Positions 37,316 through 50,130 of a stretch of DNA of 64,000 nucleotides are shown piece after piece (position 1 is the first letter of the stretch; each line of letters begins with the position of its first letter). Source of the stretch: Ifrita kowaldi (Eukaryota > Chordata > Aves > Passeriformes > Cinclosomatidae). The notes beneath the pieces were generated by a model. It worked only from the letters and a program-made list of their open reading frames with translations, had not been told where the DNA came from and did not search any database. The stretch lies in contig VZRS01003945.1 in assembly GCA_013398055.1 (NCBI GenBank), forward strand, positions 223,186 through 287,185, in the 5' to 3' direction. A program made the translations under genes and the position numbers.

Positions 37316-39329
37316 GAGTGATTGTTTCTTGGTGTCTGCATTTAACTGTGCTCGAGGGAAAAGCACAAACTCTGTGTGTTTGCACAGGAAACTCGGCTGT
37401 CTTTTGGAAATAAGAAGCTACGGGGGCACTTAATAAATGTTGGGAAGGAATTCCCCGCTTGGAGAAGTGCAGTAGTGGCTTGAGGTTGTTCCACCCACAG
37501 TTTCACAGCCTCCTTCCCCAACAGCATTTTGAAAGAAGTTTCCATTCCCCAGGCAGGAAATCATGGCCCACAGTGCTCCCAGATGGTCCCTGTAGATAGA
37601 GAGGGGTTTAGAGTAACCTCCTGTGCAAAGCAAATGGTGATTATTACACAGCTCAGGAGTGGCTCCTTCCAATCATTATTTAAAGTAGACCAGTGACCTT
37701 GCAGTTGCAGAACTGGTGATGGGTTCGTTGATGTGACACTGAGACACTCATTCAGTAGCAGAAGAGAAGGAAAATGAGAATCCTAATTTGCTGCAGCAGC
37801 CTGCACCATTTGAAATGCCTCCCTCCTCCTTCAGTAGCAGCCGGGTTGGCAGCACACCTGGAGAGCTGCAGAGCTGTCAGTCCAAGGCTGGGCTGCATAT
37901 TGCAGCAATTCTGGTAACTGATAGTTTTTAGAGTCATGGAGAGTTTCTAGAGTTACGATTGATCTCTCACCTGCCTGCCTGCTCTGTTCCAAAAGAGAAC
38001 CAGACATGGCCTCTCACTAAAATGGCCAAATCACCAATTAAGCACATCAGATTTCCAGGAGAGCTTCACAGCTTGAGTTCAGCTGTCCCACGGCATCAGC
38101 ACAGGTGATACAAACCAGCAATTCCTTTCCACCTTCATGCTAACATGCTGCATATTGCATGGGAGCATCACACAACAGCTGCCCATCGGTAGGTAGGGAT
38201 TAATATTAGATATAAAATTCTCTTGGCAGGAGTCAGAAGGATTTTCCCCAGGAAGCAGTTCATTTGTTTAGGGTGTGTGGGTGTTCTTCAGCTACATAAA
38301 GAGGCAGTGTGAAATTGGTTGGCACATGCCAAGACTCTGTGTTTTTTAAAAAAAATTATTTCTCTCTACGGTGGTTTTGCATTCATAAAGTTTTTCTTCA
38401 AGATTCCGTTGTTGGCTGTCCTCAAACTCAGGCTTGCCATAATCTAAACCACTTTCACAATCCCAAATGCATGCTAGAGCTGTGTAGGCACATTGAAGGC
38501 ATGATGGGAAATGCGATGTTGATTTAAAAAACCCCAAAAGCAGCATTCAGTGATGTGGGAGTCAGCTCCTGCATGAGCAGCTTTAAACCTTCTCCACAAG
38601 CATCAGGTGCTGATTCCCACCAGGCCCAGACTTCAGTGCATGAACATACAGTTTAATATGAAATGGCAACTATTGTGTGCCTGATTTTAACTGATTGAGT
38701 GACTCCAGGCCCAGGATGGTGACTCATCTGATGAGCTTTAATGAACACATTTAGCAGAGCTTTTCAGAGGGAGATTAAAACAACCAGAAAGGCTGAACAA
38801 TGCCCAGTTCCTGGAGTTAAGGTCAGTAATGAAGAGCAAATCAGGTTTCTTTAATCTGTCCAGACAAGGGTCTTTCGTGCTTTCCTGTAATTTCAATAAA
38901 GGAAAAAATAGCACTTGTCCTGCTTAATGAGAATAAAAAAGACTGAACTCTTTTCAGCACTGAAAAATAGAAGACTGTTGTTTTCTCAGGACAGAGAGGA
39001 AAAAGAATACTATTTTGTATTCTTGTGTTGGATTGGTAATAAATTAAGTGGATTTACACATCTTTTAAGAACTAATATTTACATTTAGATGGATTTTGAA
39101 GTTATCACATTCAAAAAGCAAAGAAAGCTGAATGAAGTCTGATTAATAAAAGATGATCTGACCTATTTTTTCCCCCACAGAATCTCACCCGTTTAATTTG
39201 TGAAACTATTTAAAAGCAGTTTTACTTGAAATATATTCAATATTTCTGCTATGTGTTTGCTCTCTTACCCATTTGAACCTTTTGTCCATGTTGCCTTTCA
39301 CTCTGCTGTGGTTGTCATCAAAGTTTCCT

Positions 39330-39435
39330 TGGTTCTGTGTTGTTTCTGTTCTTTCCAGTTCTTTCCTGTGTCAGTTTCTGTATCCTTTTTGTAGGTTTTG
39401 TAGGTTCTGCATCCTTTTCTGTGTAGGTTTCTGTC
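39330..39435 (+). repeat. T-rich imperfect repeat
   Basis: Related segments such as TTTCTGTATCCTTTTTGTAGG and TTCTGCATCCTTTTCTGTGTA, with GTAGGTT motifs, recur within about 100 bp. This is low-complexity intronic sequence. Confidence 0.6.
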
Positions 39436-39689
39436 TCCAGGGCCATCGTGACGTATCTGGGCACTGATGCCAGTGCAGGTTTGGAGGTAAATCTTTGGGA
39501 GAGAGGAGTCTGAACCCACCTCTCAGTGAGGTGTTGTGGCCTCACTGTGAAAAACTCAATCCCCTTTAGGCAGCCAGAGCCCTTCAGCTCCCAGAATCCA
39601 AAAAAGTGAGGTAGCTAATCCACAGAGACATTTTAAACATTGGTTTCTTGGCAGGGTGCTTTTCTCTTTACTTACCATGCAGTCATTTA

Positions 39690-39733
39690 AATGAATGAAT
39701 TAAAATCAGATGAATGAATGAAGAATGAAGAAG
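39690..39733 (+). repeat. TGAA-type microsatellite
   Basis: Interrupted units AATGAATGAAT, then GATGAATGAATGAAGAATGAAG, in the DCX intron. Confidence 0.8.
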
Positions 39734-39919
39734 TGTCTCGCTGTAAGATGGTGACAGACCCCAATACTTACATTCCCAAGAAAATCCTTTCTCCCCTCCC
39801 TCTGTAACCCCCAACCCATATTTATGCACTTCCTAAGCCACGCCAGTGTATTTCTGAGAAAATTGGAGTTACAAAGCTTCCATGTATTTCTAGCCTCATT
39901 TTTTTCTTCCTCTGGAGTC

Positions 39920-39943
39920 AGCTTTGCTAAAAGCTTTGCTAAA
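39920..39943 (+). repeat. 12-bp tandem duplication
   Basis: AGCTTTGCTAAA occurs twice in direct succession. Confidence 0.85.
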
Positions 39944-41310
39944 AGGCACAGCTTAGAGCAGTGAAATTCATACTAAACCACACCTGCAGGGCACCATCCA
40001 ATTTCATCTCCTACCATGACAGGGGGAAACTGGGCATAAGGAGAAAAGTCTCTGTGCTGCTGCTCTGATCCCTGAGATTTAAATGGAGTAGGGTCAGCAT
40101 GAAGTTTGGCAACATTTCTTTAACAGACTGCTCCAATAAGAAGTCAAACCAAGCAAAAGCCAGAGCTAAATCTCAGGGGAGAAATACAGGAGAGAAAATG
40201 ATGATGTCATTTGCCATGCTTTCTTTGTTAAAACAATATGAATTTATCTCACGCTAACGGACAAACCAAACGAGGGTCCAGTCATATAAAAAGATGTGCT
40301 GTGATGGGAGAGCTTATGGTTTTTAAAACCAGGACAGAGTCAGAGGTAGCTGAACTGAAATTTGAAAATGTCTTTGCCTTGATTTGGCTCGGGGAGGACA
40401 CGAGCAGGGCTCTGAGGCTGCTGCAGGACCTCAATGTCTCAGTCCACTAAGGGCAGGGTTTGGACAGAGGGACAAAAGCACATTCACCAGGCAGCAGCAA
40501 TTAGCAAACAGACCCAGAGTGTCCGTCTGTCCCGGCTGCAGGGCTGCTCCCCGGGGTCATCATGTGTGAGTGTGTCCAAGAGGCAGCAGATGGCTGGGGA
40601 ATGGCACATGGCACAGTGCAGCTTGTTCCCTGCTTGTCCCTGCTGCCAGCCCACAGGGCACACCCAGGAGAGATCCCTGTCACCAGCCACGGTGGGAAAA
40701 GGGTGTCAGCAGTGCAGAGCTGAGTGCCTGGAAGTTTGGAGGTGCCTGAGCACAGGATGCCTGTGCAGTCTGAGTTCTTCCACTCCTGAGGCTTTATTTT
40801 TCTATCCTGAAGGGCAGGATGGCTCGTGCTCACTGAACAAGCTGCTGTTCCAAAATTTGCTTCATGCTGTCCATGTTCTGCTTGTCCCCTTTCTTTTATT
40901 TTCCTGGTGGCACTTCAAACCCTGACCTGGAGACAAAACTCTCCATGCATTTCACGGGCCTTTCTCTCACTCTTGTGGTGTGCAAGCTCCTCAGACTGGG
41001 ATCTCACCTGCAGAATCCTGGGAATCCCAGTCAAGCAGGGATTATTGACCTTGCTTTACAAATCAGTAGACATAGATATCTCCACACATTCTGAGCACTC
41101 ACTCTGAGCCTCAGGCCCTGCTTCTTGCAGTTCTGTTTGTGGACAGAAATGTGAGTTCAAAAGATGGACCTCACTAACCTCATTTGCAGGTCTTGGTGCT
41201 TTATCACCACTGGAGATTCGGATCCAGAGCCCCAGTCATCCCAGCAAACCCGAGCAACACTCAGGGAACAATTCCATATGAGAAATCTGGCTAAAAAAGG
41301 GCCTAAAAAA

Positions 41311-41608
41311 AGGCTGAAGAGGGACTTTTGTCAAAGGCATAGAGTGATAGGACAAAGGGGGAATGGACTTAAGCTGAAGGAGGGCAGGTTTGAATAATAA
41401 GACGAAATTCTTTACTGTGGGGGTGGTGAGACCTGGCACAGGGTGCCCAGAGCAGCTGTGGCTGCCCCTGGATCCCTGGCAGTGCCCAAGGCCAGGTTGG
41501 AAGGGGCTTGGAGCAGCCTGGGACAGTGGAAGGTGTCCCTGCCCATGGCAGGAGGTGGAGTGGGATGAGCTTTAAGGTCCCTTCCAACCCAAACCATTCT
41601 GTGATTCC
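41311..41608 (+). mobile_element. CR1 LINE 3'-end fragment in DCX intron
   Basis: A roughly 300-bp CR1 3' end contains GAGGGACTTTTG, GATAGGACAAAGGGGGAATGG, GAAATTCTTTACTGTG, CCAAGGCCAGGTTGGAAGGG, GGTGTCCCTGCCCATGGCAG and the terminal CCCTTCCAACCCAAACCATTCTGTGATTCC. It is closer to consensus than the copy at 2.1 kb, so it is probably younger. It is in the sense orientation of DCX, 2.2 kb before the next exon, and is 5'-truncated and non-coding. Confidence 0.94.
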
Positions 41609-43806
41609 AAAATATCTGTGGGGGAAGCAGACAGAGAATTCAGTTTACCTGGGTCTCTCATGGCCATCTCAAACACGACAGAAATATTCTCCATCCTCCC
41701 TCTCTCGTGCTGGACAAGCCTGATTTCTGTCCTGAGCACAAACTGCCTCGTGCACGGGGGGAGGTGGGGATCCTATGGAAAAAGGTGCACATGCTCATGC
41801 AATTAAAGGATATGACATAAGCACTTGAAGGTAAATCGATATTGCAGAGCAAATACAGTGCCATGAATAAGCCATAATGCACAAAGAAACCCAAAGATTT
41901 GAAATGAAAGCTGCTTCCAAAGCACAGTTCCTAATAGCTGAGTGTAGGTGAGGTCCTGAGCTACCCTAAATCATCAGCAGATTTTAGTGGAGCAGCACTG
42001 TTATGCACCACCTGGGATCTGCTCTTTGCCCCCTGTTATTTTCTTGCATTTCAGTTCAAAGGAAATGCAGGCAGGTTTGCTTATGAACACTATTCTTCAT
42101 TAGCAGACAGAGCAAATTAAGCTGGGCTTCTTCACTGTTGCTCCTGCTGCAGAATTCTGCTGTATTTGTGATGATATCCCTCCGTCTCATTCTGTTTCTG
42201 ATTTGGATGTCACATCTGCTTTTTTGTTGATGCTCATAAAATATTTACATCCCTGCTGTAGCACTTAAAACTCTCATTGTATTAGGGAATTTCTGTCCTG
42301 CCCTGCAGCAATTACATCCATTTTGCTGCACACTGACTCTGCTGTTGTTCCAGACGTTTGTGGAAGGGAAATTGGGGTTTCTTGCAGAGTTGTTAGGTGG
42401 CATTCTTCAGCTTAGGAAGGATCAGTGACAACTGGAGATAAAGAAAGAGGCATTTTTAGGAATTGGAAAGGGATTCTAGCTAATAGAGATTATATCAGTC
42501 CTCTTGTTCCCCACATTTTCTTTAATAGGAAACACAAATTCCCTCAGTGAAATAAAACATAAAAGAGATCCAAGTTCTTTTTTCACTGAATTGCCTTCAT
42601 TATTTGGCTTATAGTTAGAGAACTCTACTTTTTTTCCCCACCAGCCTGGAGGGCAGCTCATTTTGTAGAGCTGGAGCACAGTGCAGAGTGGCACAGCACA
42701 GTGCAGGGGCCAGCAGGAAACAGCTTCTGCCTTTCCAGAACTTTTTTTTCCCTCTACCAATAAAGCATGGTCTGAGTGGCATAGGGAGGTGAAGGGTCAC
42801 TCTGTTCCTCAATTATTTATAAATCATTATTTCTACCACCTTTTAAAAATACCCATTTCCTCAGTAAGGTGCATTTGTAATAGGAAGAAAGCTGTGTGTG
42901 ATGAATAACCTCCTCTTTCAGCAGAGGAGGAAATGCATGGAAATGATGGATGTGGAGGCAGAGGAGCCACATCACCCTGAATTTGTTGCATCTCAGCTGC
43001 TTTAACTGCTGGCAGCTCCTCCTTTGTCCTGGACCTTTGAGCTCATGTTTCTCTTCACTTTTGAACTCACCTGTTTGACCTCTACCTTAGCTACAAACCT
43101 GAGCTTCCCCCCTGTTTCTCACAAGGAGGTGACAGAGAAGAGGGGTGAGGCTTTCTGAGGCATTAAAGCAAGAGCTGTGCTGCTTTTGCTCTGTAAAAAT
43201 ACAACATTCATGCATCTTACTCTACGATACTTTATACACTTCTTCAGTCTCCTCCAGACACTCAAGAACTTGATGAATTTTCAGTAATGATTTGCAGATT
43301 CAGCTGTTACAATTGAAAGCATAATTCCATCAGGATCTTTGGTCACTTGAGCCCACCCACAGCAAGCTACAGCCAGGCCAGTCGAGGCTGCTGTTTGTGT
43401 AATTTGTAATGTGTATAATTGACATCTGACATTGCTTGTGTAGGGTTCAGGATATCTTCAGCCTCTGATTCCCACTCATGCCCTTAAACTCTTTGAGAAC
43501 ACAGAAGTTGTCTTTCTGTTTTCCTGGTGATCTGTGCCTTTGATCAACTTGGTGACTATTTGTTGTGTGAAATATTGCTCCTTCAGTTTATTTCGTATTT
43601 CACTGTATTTTGCAGCCACCCTGAGCAGCTGAAATCCTGGACTTATGTTTACAGCTGTGCTGTTCACTTGGTTTTTTTCCTCCTGCCTAACATGAATAAA
43701 CCATCACGTTTCTGTGTTAAATATCTGGAGACCTTCCATCTCCCCAAAGGAGAAGGATTTCCCCCTTGCTTGCCTGATTTCCAGCTTCTGTCTTGTTTTC
43801 TGCCAG

Positions 43807-43901
43807 CAAACGGGACCTCCAGCAGTCAGCTGTCCACACCCAAATCCAAGCAGTCCCCGATCTCCACGCCCACCAGCCCAGGGAGCCTCCGTAAGCACAA
43901 G
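43807..43901 (+). CDS. DCX: Doublecortin (DCX), Ser/Thr-Pro cluster exon
   Basis: This third DCX exon in the window follows an acceptor with a T/C-rich tract ending TGCCAG at 43806. It completes the split Ala codon and then reads NGTSSSQLSTPKSKQSPIST followed by PTSPGSLRKHK. These are the clustered Ser/Thr-Pro sites of the DCX tail, which in mammals include JNK/Cdk5-type phosphosites that tune microtubule affinity. The exon is 95 nt (2 + 31 codons), ending in phase 0 at the AAG before donor GTATTA at 43902. The reading frame is open on both sides of the exon, but similarity to DCX stops exactly at the splice sites. Confidence 0.96.
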
Positions 43902-46184
43902 GTATTACGTTTCTTATACCTTACTACATCTCCTTCTGCCTCAGTCCGTCACATTTGTGGGATGCTGAAGTCCTGGCCGTATTCTCTGGAAGAATAACAG
44001 CAACTCCTGATGTTCAAACAGTGGAGTTTGGCCCTTTACCTGTAAGGGTTGTCCTTTTGGGCAAGGGGGTGAACAAACCATTGGCCTGATTCCTCCCCTG
44101 GAGTTGTTAATGTGTGGAGTTGTTAATGTGCTGTTAATGTGATCCCAGAGGGATCAGAAGAGATAACTTGACCATGAACTCGTGTCACTATTTGGAAAAG
44201 TCATTGATGGATATGGTTCCATGTAAAGCCTCCTGTCCTGAAAAGCCTCAAGTGCTGGCAGCTCAGGCCCACTAAAACAGCAGAATGCAAATGTTACTGG
44301 AGCTCTCAGACATCACTTTAATGATGCTCCTCAAGAATTTAATGTTTTAAATTATTTAAGGCCACGCTCTGTTTTACAGGAAGCAGGTGATTCTTACAGC
44401 TGGAGTGGTAATTGTGTTGTGGAAGAGTAGCTGGTTTTGCTGGTCACAGACAGCAGGGCTAACAGGTAGCACAGCATCCTGGCACAGATCAGGAAACCTG
44501 TGCTGCCTCATGGATAATTCATGCATTGATTTATTTAAAAGGTACAGCAGCTGTCACAGCTTTTTCAGTTCCTGTTATTCAGGGCCACTCTGTGTTAAGT
44601 TCAGACTTTCATTTCTGTGGGCCTTTGCATTTCTGGAGTAGCCACAGTGCTGCTTCCGACAGTTTTCACTTGATAGGGAAACTGGAGCTTGCACACAAAT
44701 GTGGGTGTGAGAGGAAGTCAGGGGGGTTTCTCGTTAGTGACCAGAATGTACCTCTCAGCCTGAGTGTGACTTTCAAAGCATTGACTCGGAATTCTTGAAG
44801 GGTAATTAAAAAATTCTGGTAGTGCTGAAGTTTTGCAGTCAGCAGCCACGTGGAACCCACCGTGGGCCAGATCACAGGGGTTGAATTAATTGTTTAACAA
44901 AGGCCTAGCTGAATCCAAATGAAAACTGTGTTTTCCTCAGGACCTCACTCTGTTCTCAGGTGCTCAGTCTAAGTTGGAGGATACACACCAATTTTAACAC
45001 AGTGTGTCCAGATTTATTATTAATTTTTAATTGAGAACAGAATCTGGCCCCTGGTCTGAGTGCAGCAGTTCAGCAGAAGTAATGCTGTGAACTGCATTCT
45101 TTGCTTCAGCATCAGGGACACAAAATATTTTCTAAACTTCCCATCTCATTTAGAACTTTGGAGACGAGGATTTGCTTCTTGGTCAAGACAAGTAAAACTC
45201 ACCTTTTTAATCTTGTATGTATGTTTTCAGCTGGCTGATTTATGACCTTTCCAGTGCAGCCCTGAGACCATTTGTAATAAATGGTGACTGCTGAGGGCAA
45301 AGCCAACCCAGCTATGATTTTCTGCACTGAGTTAAGCCAATCAGCAAACACAAATGCAGCATTTTAGGTTACCAGAATATTCATGCATCATTGTCTTTCT
45401 CCCAGGAGCAATTTCCTGCTTGTGATGAAATCGCTTTTCTTTTTTCCCCTTAAAGCTCAAATGATAAGTGCTTAGGTTGAGTTCACCACAAAGTCCTATT
45501 TTGCCTCTTCTTGTATCAAGATTTCGGTGAATTTCCTTCCTGAATATTTGGGGTTTTCTTCATTTTGCTCACAGTTATTACTTTTGTGTGGGTCAGAGTT
45601 CAAAAAGGTCCCATGAGAGCTTTAGCACTTGAGCTGGTTCCTGTACCTAATCCCACACAGAACTTTGAACAAGTGGAATAAAATGGTTACCCCAGAAAGG
45701 GACACTGGAAAAGCTTTTGGTCCAAATAATAAACTTGGGATTCTTTTCTTAACCCTTCCAATTGATTAGAAGTTACTTAAAATAAAGAATAAACCATGGA
45801 ACATGTGATTTTCCTGGAGATTTGTCCTGAGGGCAGCTGTCAAACCAAGGTAAGACTCTTCATTGTGGACTTAGGTTTAAAGAGATGTGTTTAAGGCAAG
45901 GTGCTGGAATGGACACATTGATCTAGAAAAATAAAAAAACCACTTCTCAAACTTATCCCCGGACAGTCAGCAGGAACAGAGATGCTCTTGCTCCTCTGTG
46001 CAAGGAGCCTGCCTTGATTTTAGCCTTGAACTCCCCGGATTCTGGTGAGCCCAGCCCATCCACCAGTGCACGATTCCTCCACCCTCTGACCTGCCCAGAA
46101 CTGAGCCACTCAGCTGCTTCCTTTTGCGTGGCCAGGAGTGGGAGCTGATGGTGAGGGTTAACATTTTCTCCTTTCCCCCTACAG
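43902..46184 (+). other. DCX: DCX last intron (2.3 kb)
   Basis: Phase-0 GT-AG intron between the Ser/Thr-Pro exon and the terminal exon. A short internal repeat of GTTGTTAATGTG-like units lies at 44099-44142. Nothing else is recognised. Confidence 0.9.
44099..44142 (+). repeat. Short GTTGTTAATGTG repeat
   Basis: TGGAGTTGTTAATGTG twice, then a shorter CTGTTAATGTG, in the last DCX intron. Confidence 0.8.
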
Positions 46185-46241
46185 GACTTGTACCTGCCCC
46201 TGTCTTTGGATGACTCGGATTCCCTCGGGGATTCCATGTAG
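46185..46241 (+). CDS. DCX: Doublecortin (DCX), terminal coding exon with stop codon
   Basis: This is the last coding segment. The acceptor is a strong pyrimidine tract ending CCCCCTACAG at 46184. The exon encodes DLYLPLSLDDSDSLGDSM and then TAG at 46239-46241. This is the conserved C-terminus of doublecortin, matching the family protein essentially residue for residue. With the three upstream exons it completes a 130-residue C-terminal portion in a consistent frame (125 residues if the short donor is used). The same exon continues into the 3'UTR. A long open frame on the opposite strand overlaps it but has no recognisable protein features. Confidence 0.96.
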   Translation, partial: DLYLPLSLDDSDSLGDSM

Positions 46242-49200
46242 AGCGACGCGGAGCTGAATGTCCACATTGCGTTTGGGATAGAGCAAAGTGCTTCTGCCAG
46301 AACAAGCAGATAGGTGACTGGTGCTTTCAAGTCAAAGGACACACGGTTATATGTCATTTTTGTTCTGTGATTTATCCTCTCTGTGCCACAAACCAACACC
46401 TGCCAGTCTGTAGAGATAGAGGGATACCATTCTCCTAAGTTACAGGGATGCAAAATGGGCATTGTGAGAAATCTTGGGGCCGACGTGCCAACAACGATCC
46501 TGTGCATTTCCCATTTTCTTCTATTATTTCTTCTTCTGCTGCAACCATGTGATTTTCCTAGTGTAGCTCCCCTGGAGGTGTGCAAATGGACCCCTTGCTG
46601 AGCAGTTTGCAAGCTGGAGTAGAGCAGATGATGTTCTCCACCTGTGCAAACTGCCAGCCTTTGCCAGCTCACCCGCTCCTCATCCACAGCCCCAATTTTG
46701 GCACCTGCATTGTAACGAGTCTTGGTTTCATTGTGGAGGGCAGGAAGGAAAAGGATGGAAATTTCTAATTTGATGCTTAATATGCCAGCAGGAAGCTTGG
46801 ATGAGATGAGGAATGATTGTGTTAGGTGCTGAGTAAGGTTAGTGCAATAATTCAAATTATTCAAATATTGTTTGGCTTTTTTTTTTTTTAAATAATTAGG
46901 CAAAAAAACCATAAATCAGCTGAGTTATCTGGAGTAGAACACCTTCCACATGCAATCCAAGGATGCTGCTAGCTGGTAACAAATATTTATACCTCCCCTA
47001 TGGTATCTCTCTATCTCTGTAACAGTAATGCCTTGTGAACAGCCAACACTGAAAACACTGTGAGAATTTGTTTTCAGGTTTGACACCCTTTAGGTCACTT
47101 TTTATAGCAAAAAATCAATACACTTTTTATAAAGGAAAACCTTGTATCTGTGTTTTGGGAGTAAGGATTCAAGCTCCTTCTTTTTTATAAAAGCTGGTGA
47201 TTTTCTTTTGTTTAAAAAACACGTTCAGAAAAAAAAAAAGTACAAAAAAAAACCAACCACGACTGCAGAACAATAATAAGAGCAACTCAGTTTAGAAATC
47301 TTGTCATCACTGCCAAAACAGACACATGTAGGGGGGAAAAAATGGTCAATTCAAAATATTGAATGTTTTGATAGTTTTTGTAATGTTTAAGACTACATAT
47401 TTGGTTTTTTACACTTCAGTATTCCTAACTTTGGCCAGATTCTCTACTTATATAACAAATGAAGTTTTGTGGTGTTCTAAAACCCGTATTTTACAAAACT
47501 CTTCTAGCTGAGAAAAACAAACTCACTGTATTTAGAGAAAGCTTTTGCTTTTATTAATCAGTAATGCCTCCTCCAGAATGCAAAGTTCATCTCCTCACGC
47601 AGGGCTGGTGGTTTTTACAGCGCTGAAGCTTTGTCCTAAGCCAGCTGCCATTGCCTTCCTCCCTCATGGAATAAGCTTTGATGAAACTGATTCTTGCAGA
47701 ACTTTACCTAAATGAAATCTGTGCAATCAAGCCTTTCTTTGTTGCTCTATTTGCCTTTTTTTTTCCTTCAACATAGACACCTACTCCCTCTTGCCTTGCA
47801 ACCCCTTGTGATTAGGATGGATTTTATCCTTTGATGCTCCACAAATGCTGGGTTGTTCCCAAAGCCAATCCACGTTTTGTTTGCTTGCATTGCTGGGATG
47901 AAACAATCTGTGCAGGCTGCATCTTTCGAGGCTCGTGTGATCATACTTGTAATGCAACTTTTTAAAAGAGATTTATCAGAGAGAGGCCAGGATTGGGAAT
48001 TGTCAAGGGGTCAGAGTTATCATGCACCAAATTTGCACCCAGTAGTCTTAGTGCACGATCATTTACACCCAGAGTTTTTGCACAAGAAACCATTTGTTCT
48101 CGCTGATAACTTCATTTGATTGGATAACTCTCTGACTACACAACTGCTAAGTGGTCATTTTAAATATTGTAAATAGAATCCTGGGGTGAGTTCACAGGCT
48201 AAGGGCTCGTGTTGAGGGTTTGTGGGGGGGGAAAGGGTGCTGGTGTGGACAAAGCTTGGGTGCAGCAGCCAGCACACCTCTGAGCCCTTGGCACTGCTGA
48301 ATTTCGTGTCTGAATGGGAGCAGGTCTCTGAGTAACCCTGTGCCTCTGTCTGTCTGTCTGTCCCTGCAGGGACAGCTCTGTTCTACCTCACTGGGGGTTG
48401 TGAGGCCAAATGTTGGTTAACATTTGTCAAGTGCTTTCAGATCCTCTAACAGAAGGTGCTGAAATATTCTGGGTGCAGATTTGGTTATGGGTGCTAATTT
48501 TTGGCTGTTTAATCCTATGAGTGCCACTGTAGACACTGGTCATGAGCAAAAAGGACATTTTTAAGCACAAGGATGTCAAAGGCCTTGGTAATGCTAATAA
48601 CAATATTCTTCATCAGAGCTTTTGTCTTAGGGAAGGCTTTAGTGGGACAGATAATTTGACATGCTTTTAGCCTCTCTGTTCTGCTGATGGAAATCTCACA
48701 GTCCCTCCCTGAGTCTCTGCCTTTCCAGGGACCCTGAGCAGTAGCCAGGGATGGACTGGGACTGCAGCCTGTGTTGTCACACGGTGACAGAGGCCACTCC
48801 TGTCACAGTCAGGGTTAGCCTGTCCTGCCACCCTTCCCCAGACAAACCAGGAGACCAGCCATGCAATCCCATCCAGGTTCCCTTGCTGCTCAGTGCATGA
48901 CACTCACCACACATCCACCAGGAAACCCAAATCTTTGCTATCCTGGGCTGCTCTCTGCAGCCTGAGCTGGTGGGAGGAAAGGAGGCTGGGATATGCTTTC
49001 ACCCAGTGTCTGGGAGTGCAGTTTGTGTCGGAGAAAAGCAGGATTGATCCTTTGTTTGGATGGCTGTTGAGAAGGGCTTCCTTTCCTCCCAGCCAAAAGC
49101 TGTGTTTGGGTATTTGGAGATGCCTTTCCTGGTGGAGCATCACTAAGAAATCACCGAGCTCTTCCTCCTGAGCTGCACCTGGTGACACATCTAAAACCTG

Positions 49201-50017
49201 ATCCTGCCAGCTCTCCCTTGGGGGTGCAGCTTTGTTTGCATGAGGATCATCCTGTGGTGGGGCTGAGCTCAGCAATTCCTTCAGGGAATTAGGGAGACCT
49301 TTGAAAAGGCCTGGAAGAATTTTTAAAAATTGTTCAGTGGGAAAAATAGCCATTCAAACCAGCAGAAGCCACAAAGAAAACAGGGTATGAGGCCAAACTC
49401 CCGAGTTTTAAGAAGCAATTTTCTATGTAGAAATGCCTGGGCAGTAGAAGTCAGTGAGCATTTCAGCTGTAGCATAGAGTGAAGTCTGTATTAATGCCAG
49501 TATTGCATGAGTTCTTGTACAGAAATGCATGTGGAATGTGACATACATTCAGAACTAGTTACCTTTGGCTTTGTAGGATCCCTCATGTAGATTTGAGTAC
49601 AAAGAGAAGCAGTGCACAGGCATCAGGCCTTAGTTATTTAAACATAAGGGCAGCCCTGATTCAGGGAAGAACTTAAAAAGCTTAAATTTTAGCACGTGCT
49701 TTACTCCTGTTGACTTTTCACGAGATTAAGCTTGGGTTTGGTCAGAAAGCTTTCCCGAACTGCTGTGAATTAGTAATTACTTCCAATATACTACAGCAGT
49801 TCCAGACCCTGTGAGATCCTGGAGCAGATGATGGTTAATTCCACTATATACTCCAGAGTTCACCTTTCATATTTATTTCTTTTTAACATTTACAAGCACA
49901 TAAAGCTCCACATGATATGAGGATTTGCCATATTAATTCTGCTATAAAACCCCTATCTAATTTGCCTCATGAGGCTGCCTTTAGTGCTTTCAGAGGCTAA
50001 TTGAATCCCTGAGACTA

Positions 50018-50035
50018 TATTGTTTTAAAACAATA
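50018..50035. repeat. 18-bp perfect palindrome in inferred 3'UTR
   Basis: TATTGTTTTAAAACAATA reads the same on both strands. It contains paired TTGTTT cores (Sox/forkhead-like) and sits in an AT-rich, conserved-looking patch. A function is not demonstrated. Confidence 0.8.
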
Positions 50036-50122
50036 CAGTATTTAAAAACATATTGGAGAGACTCTTAAAGTAGTAGGGCTTTGTTTCTTTGAAATCCGCC
50101 TTCATTCAGTATAATTTAGCAA

Positions 50123-50130
50123 ATTTGCAT
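50123..50130 (+). promoter_or_regulatory. Octamer (POU) motif ATTTGCAT
   Basis: A perfect octamer motif lies within AGCAAATTTGCATATAAAG, about 100 bp from the 18-bp palindrome. POU factors such as BRN2 act in neuronal progenitors, so a regulatory role is conceivable. A single 8-bp match is weak evidence. Confidence 0.3.

Larger units (their letters stand above)
37314..43806 (+). other. DCX: DCX intron (6.5 kb)
   Basis: GT-AG intron interrupting an Ala codon after its first base. It holds a CR1 3' fragment at 41311-41608, a TGAA-type microsatellite at 39690-39733, a T-rich imperfect repeat at about 39330-39435 and a 12-bp duplication at 39920-39943. Otherwise it is ordinary non-coding sequence. 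Confidence 0.9.

Noticed and set aside
45953..46912. 319-codon open frame on the minus strand, the longest in the window
   Set aside because: It lies antisense to the DCX terminal exon and early 3'UTR, begins with a low-complexity Lys-rich run, and shows no domain, signal or family resemblance. A chance frame is more likely than an antisense gene.
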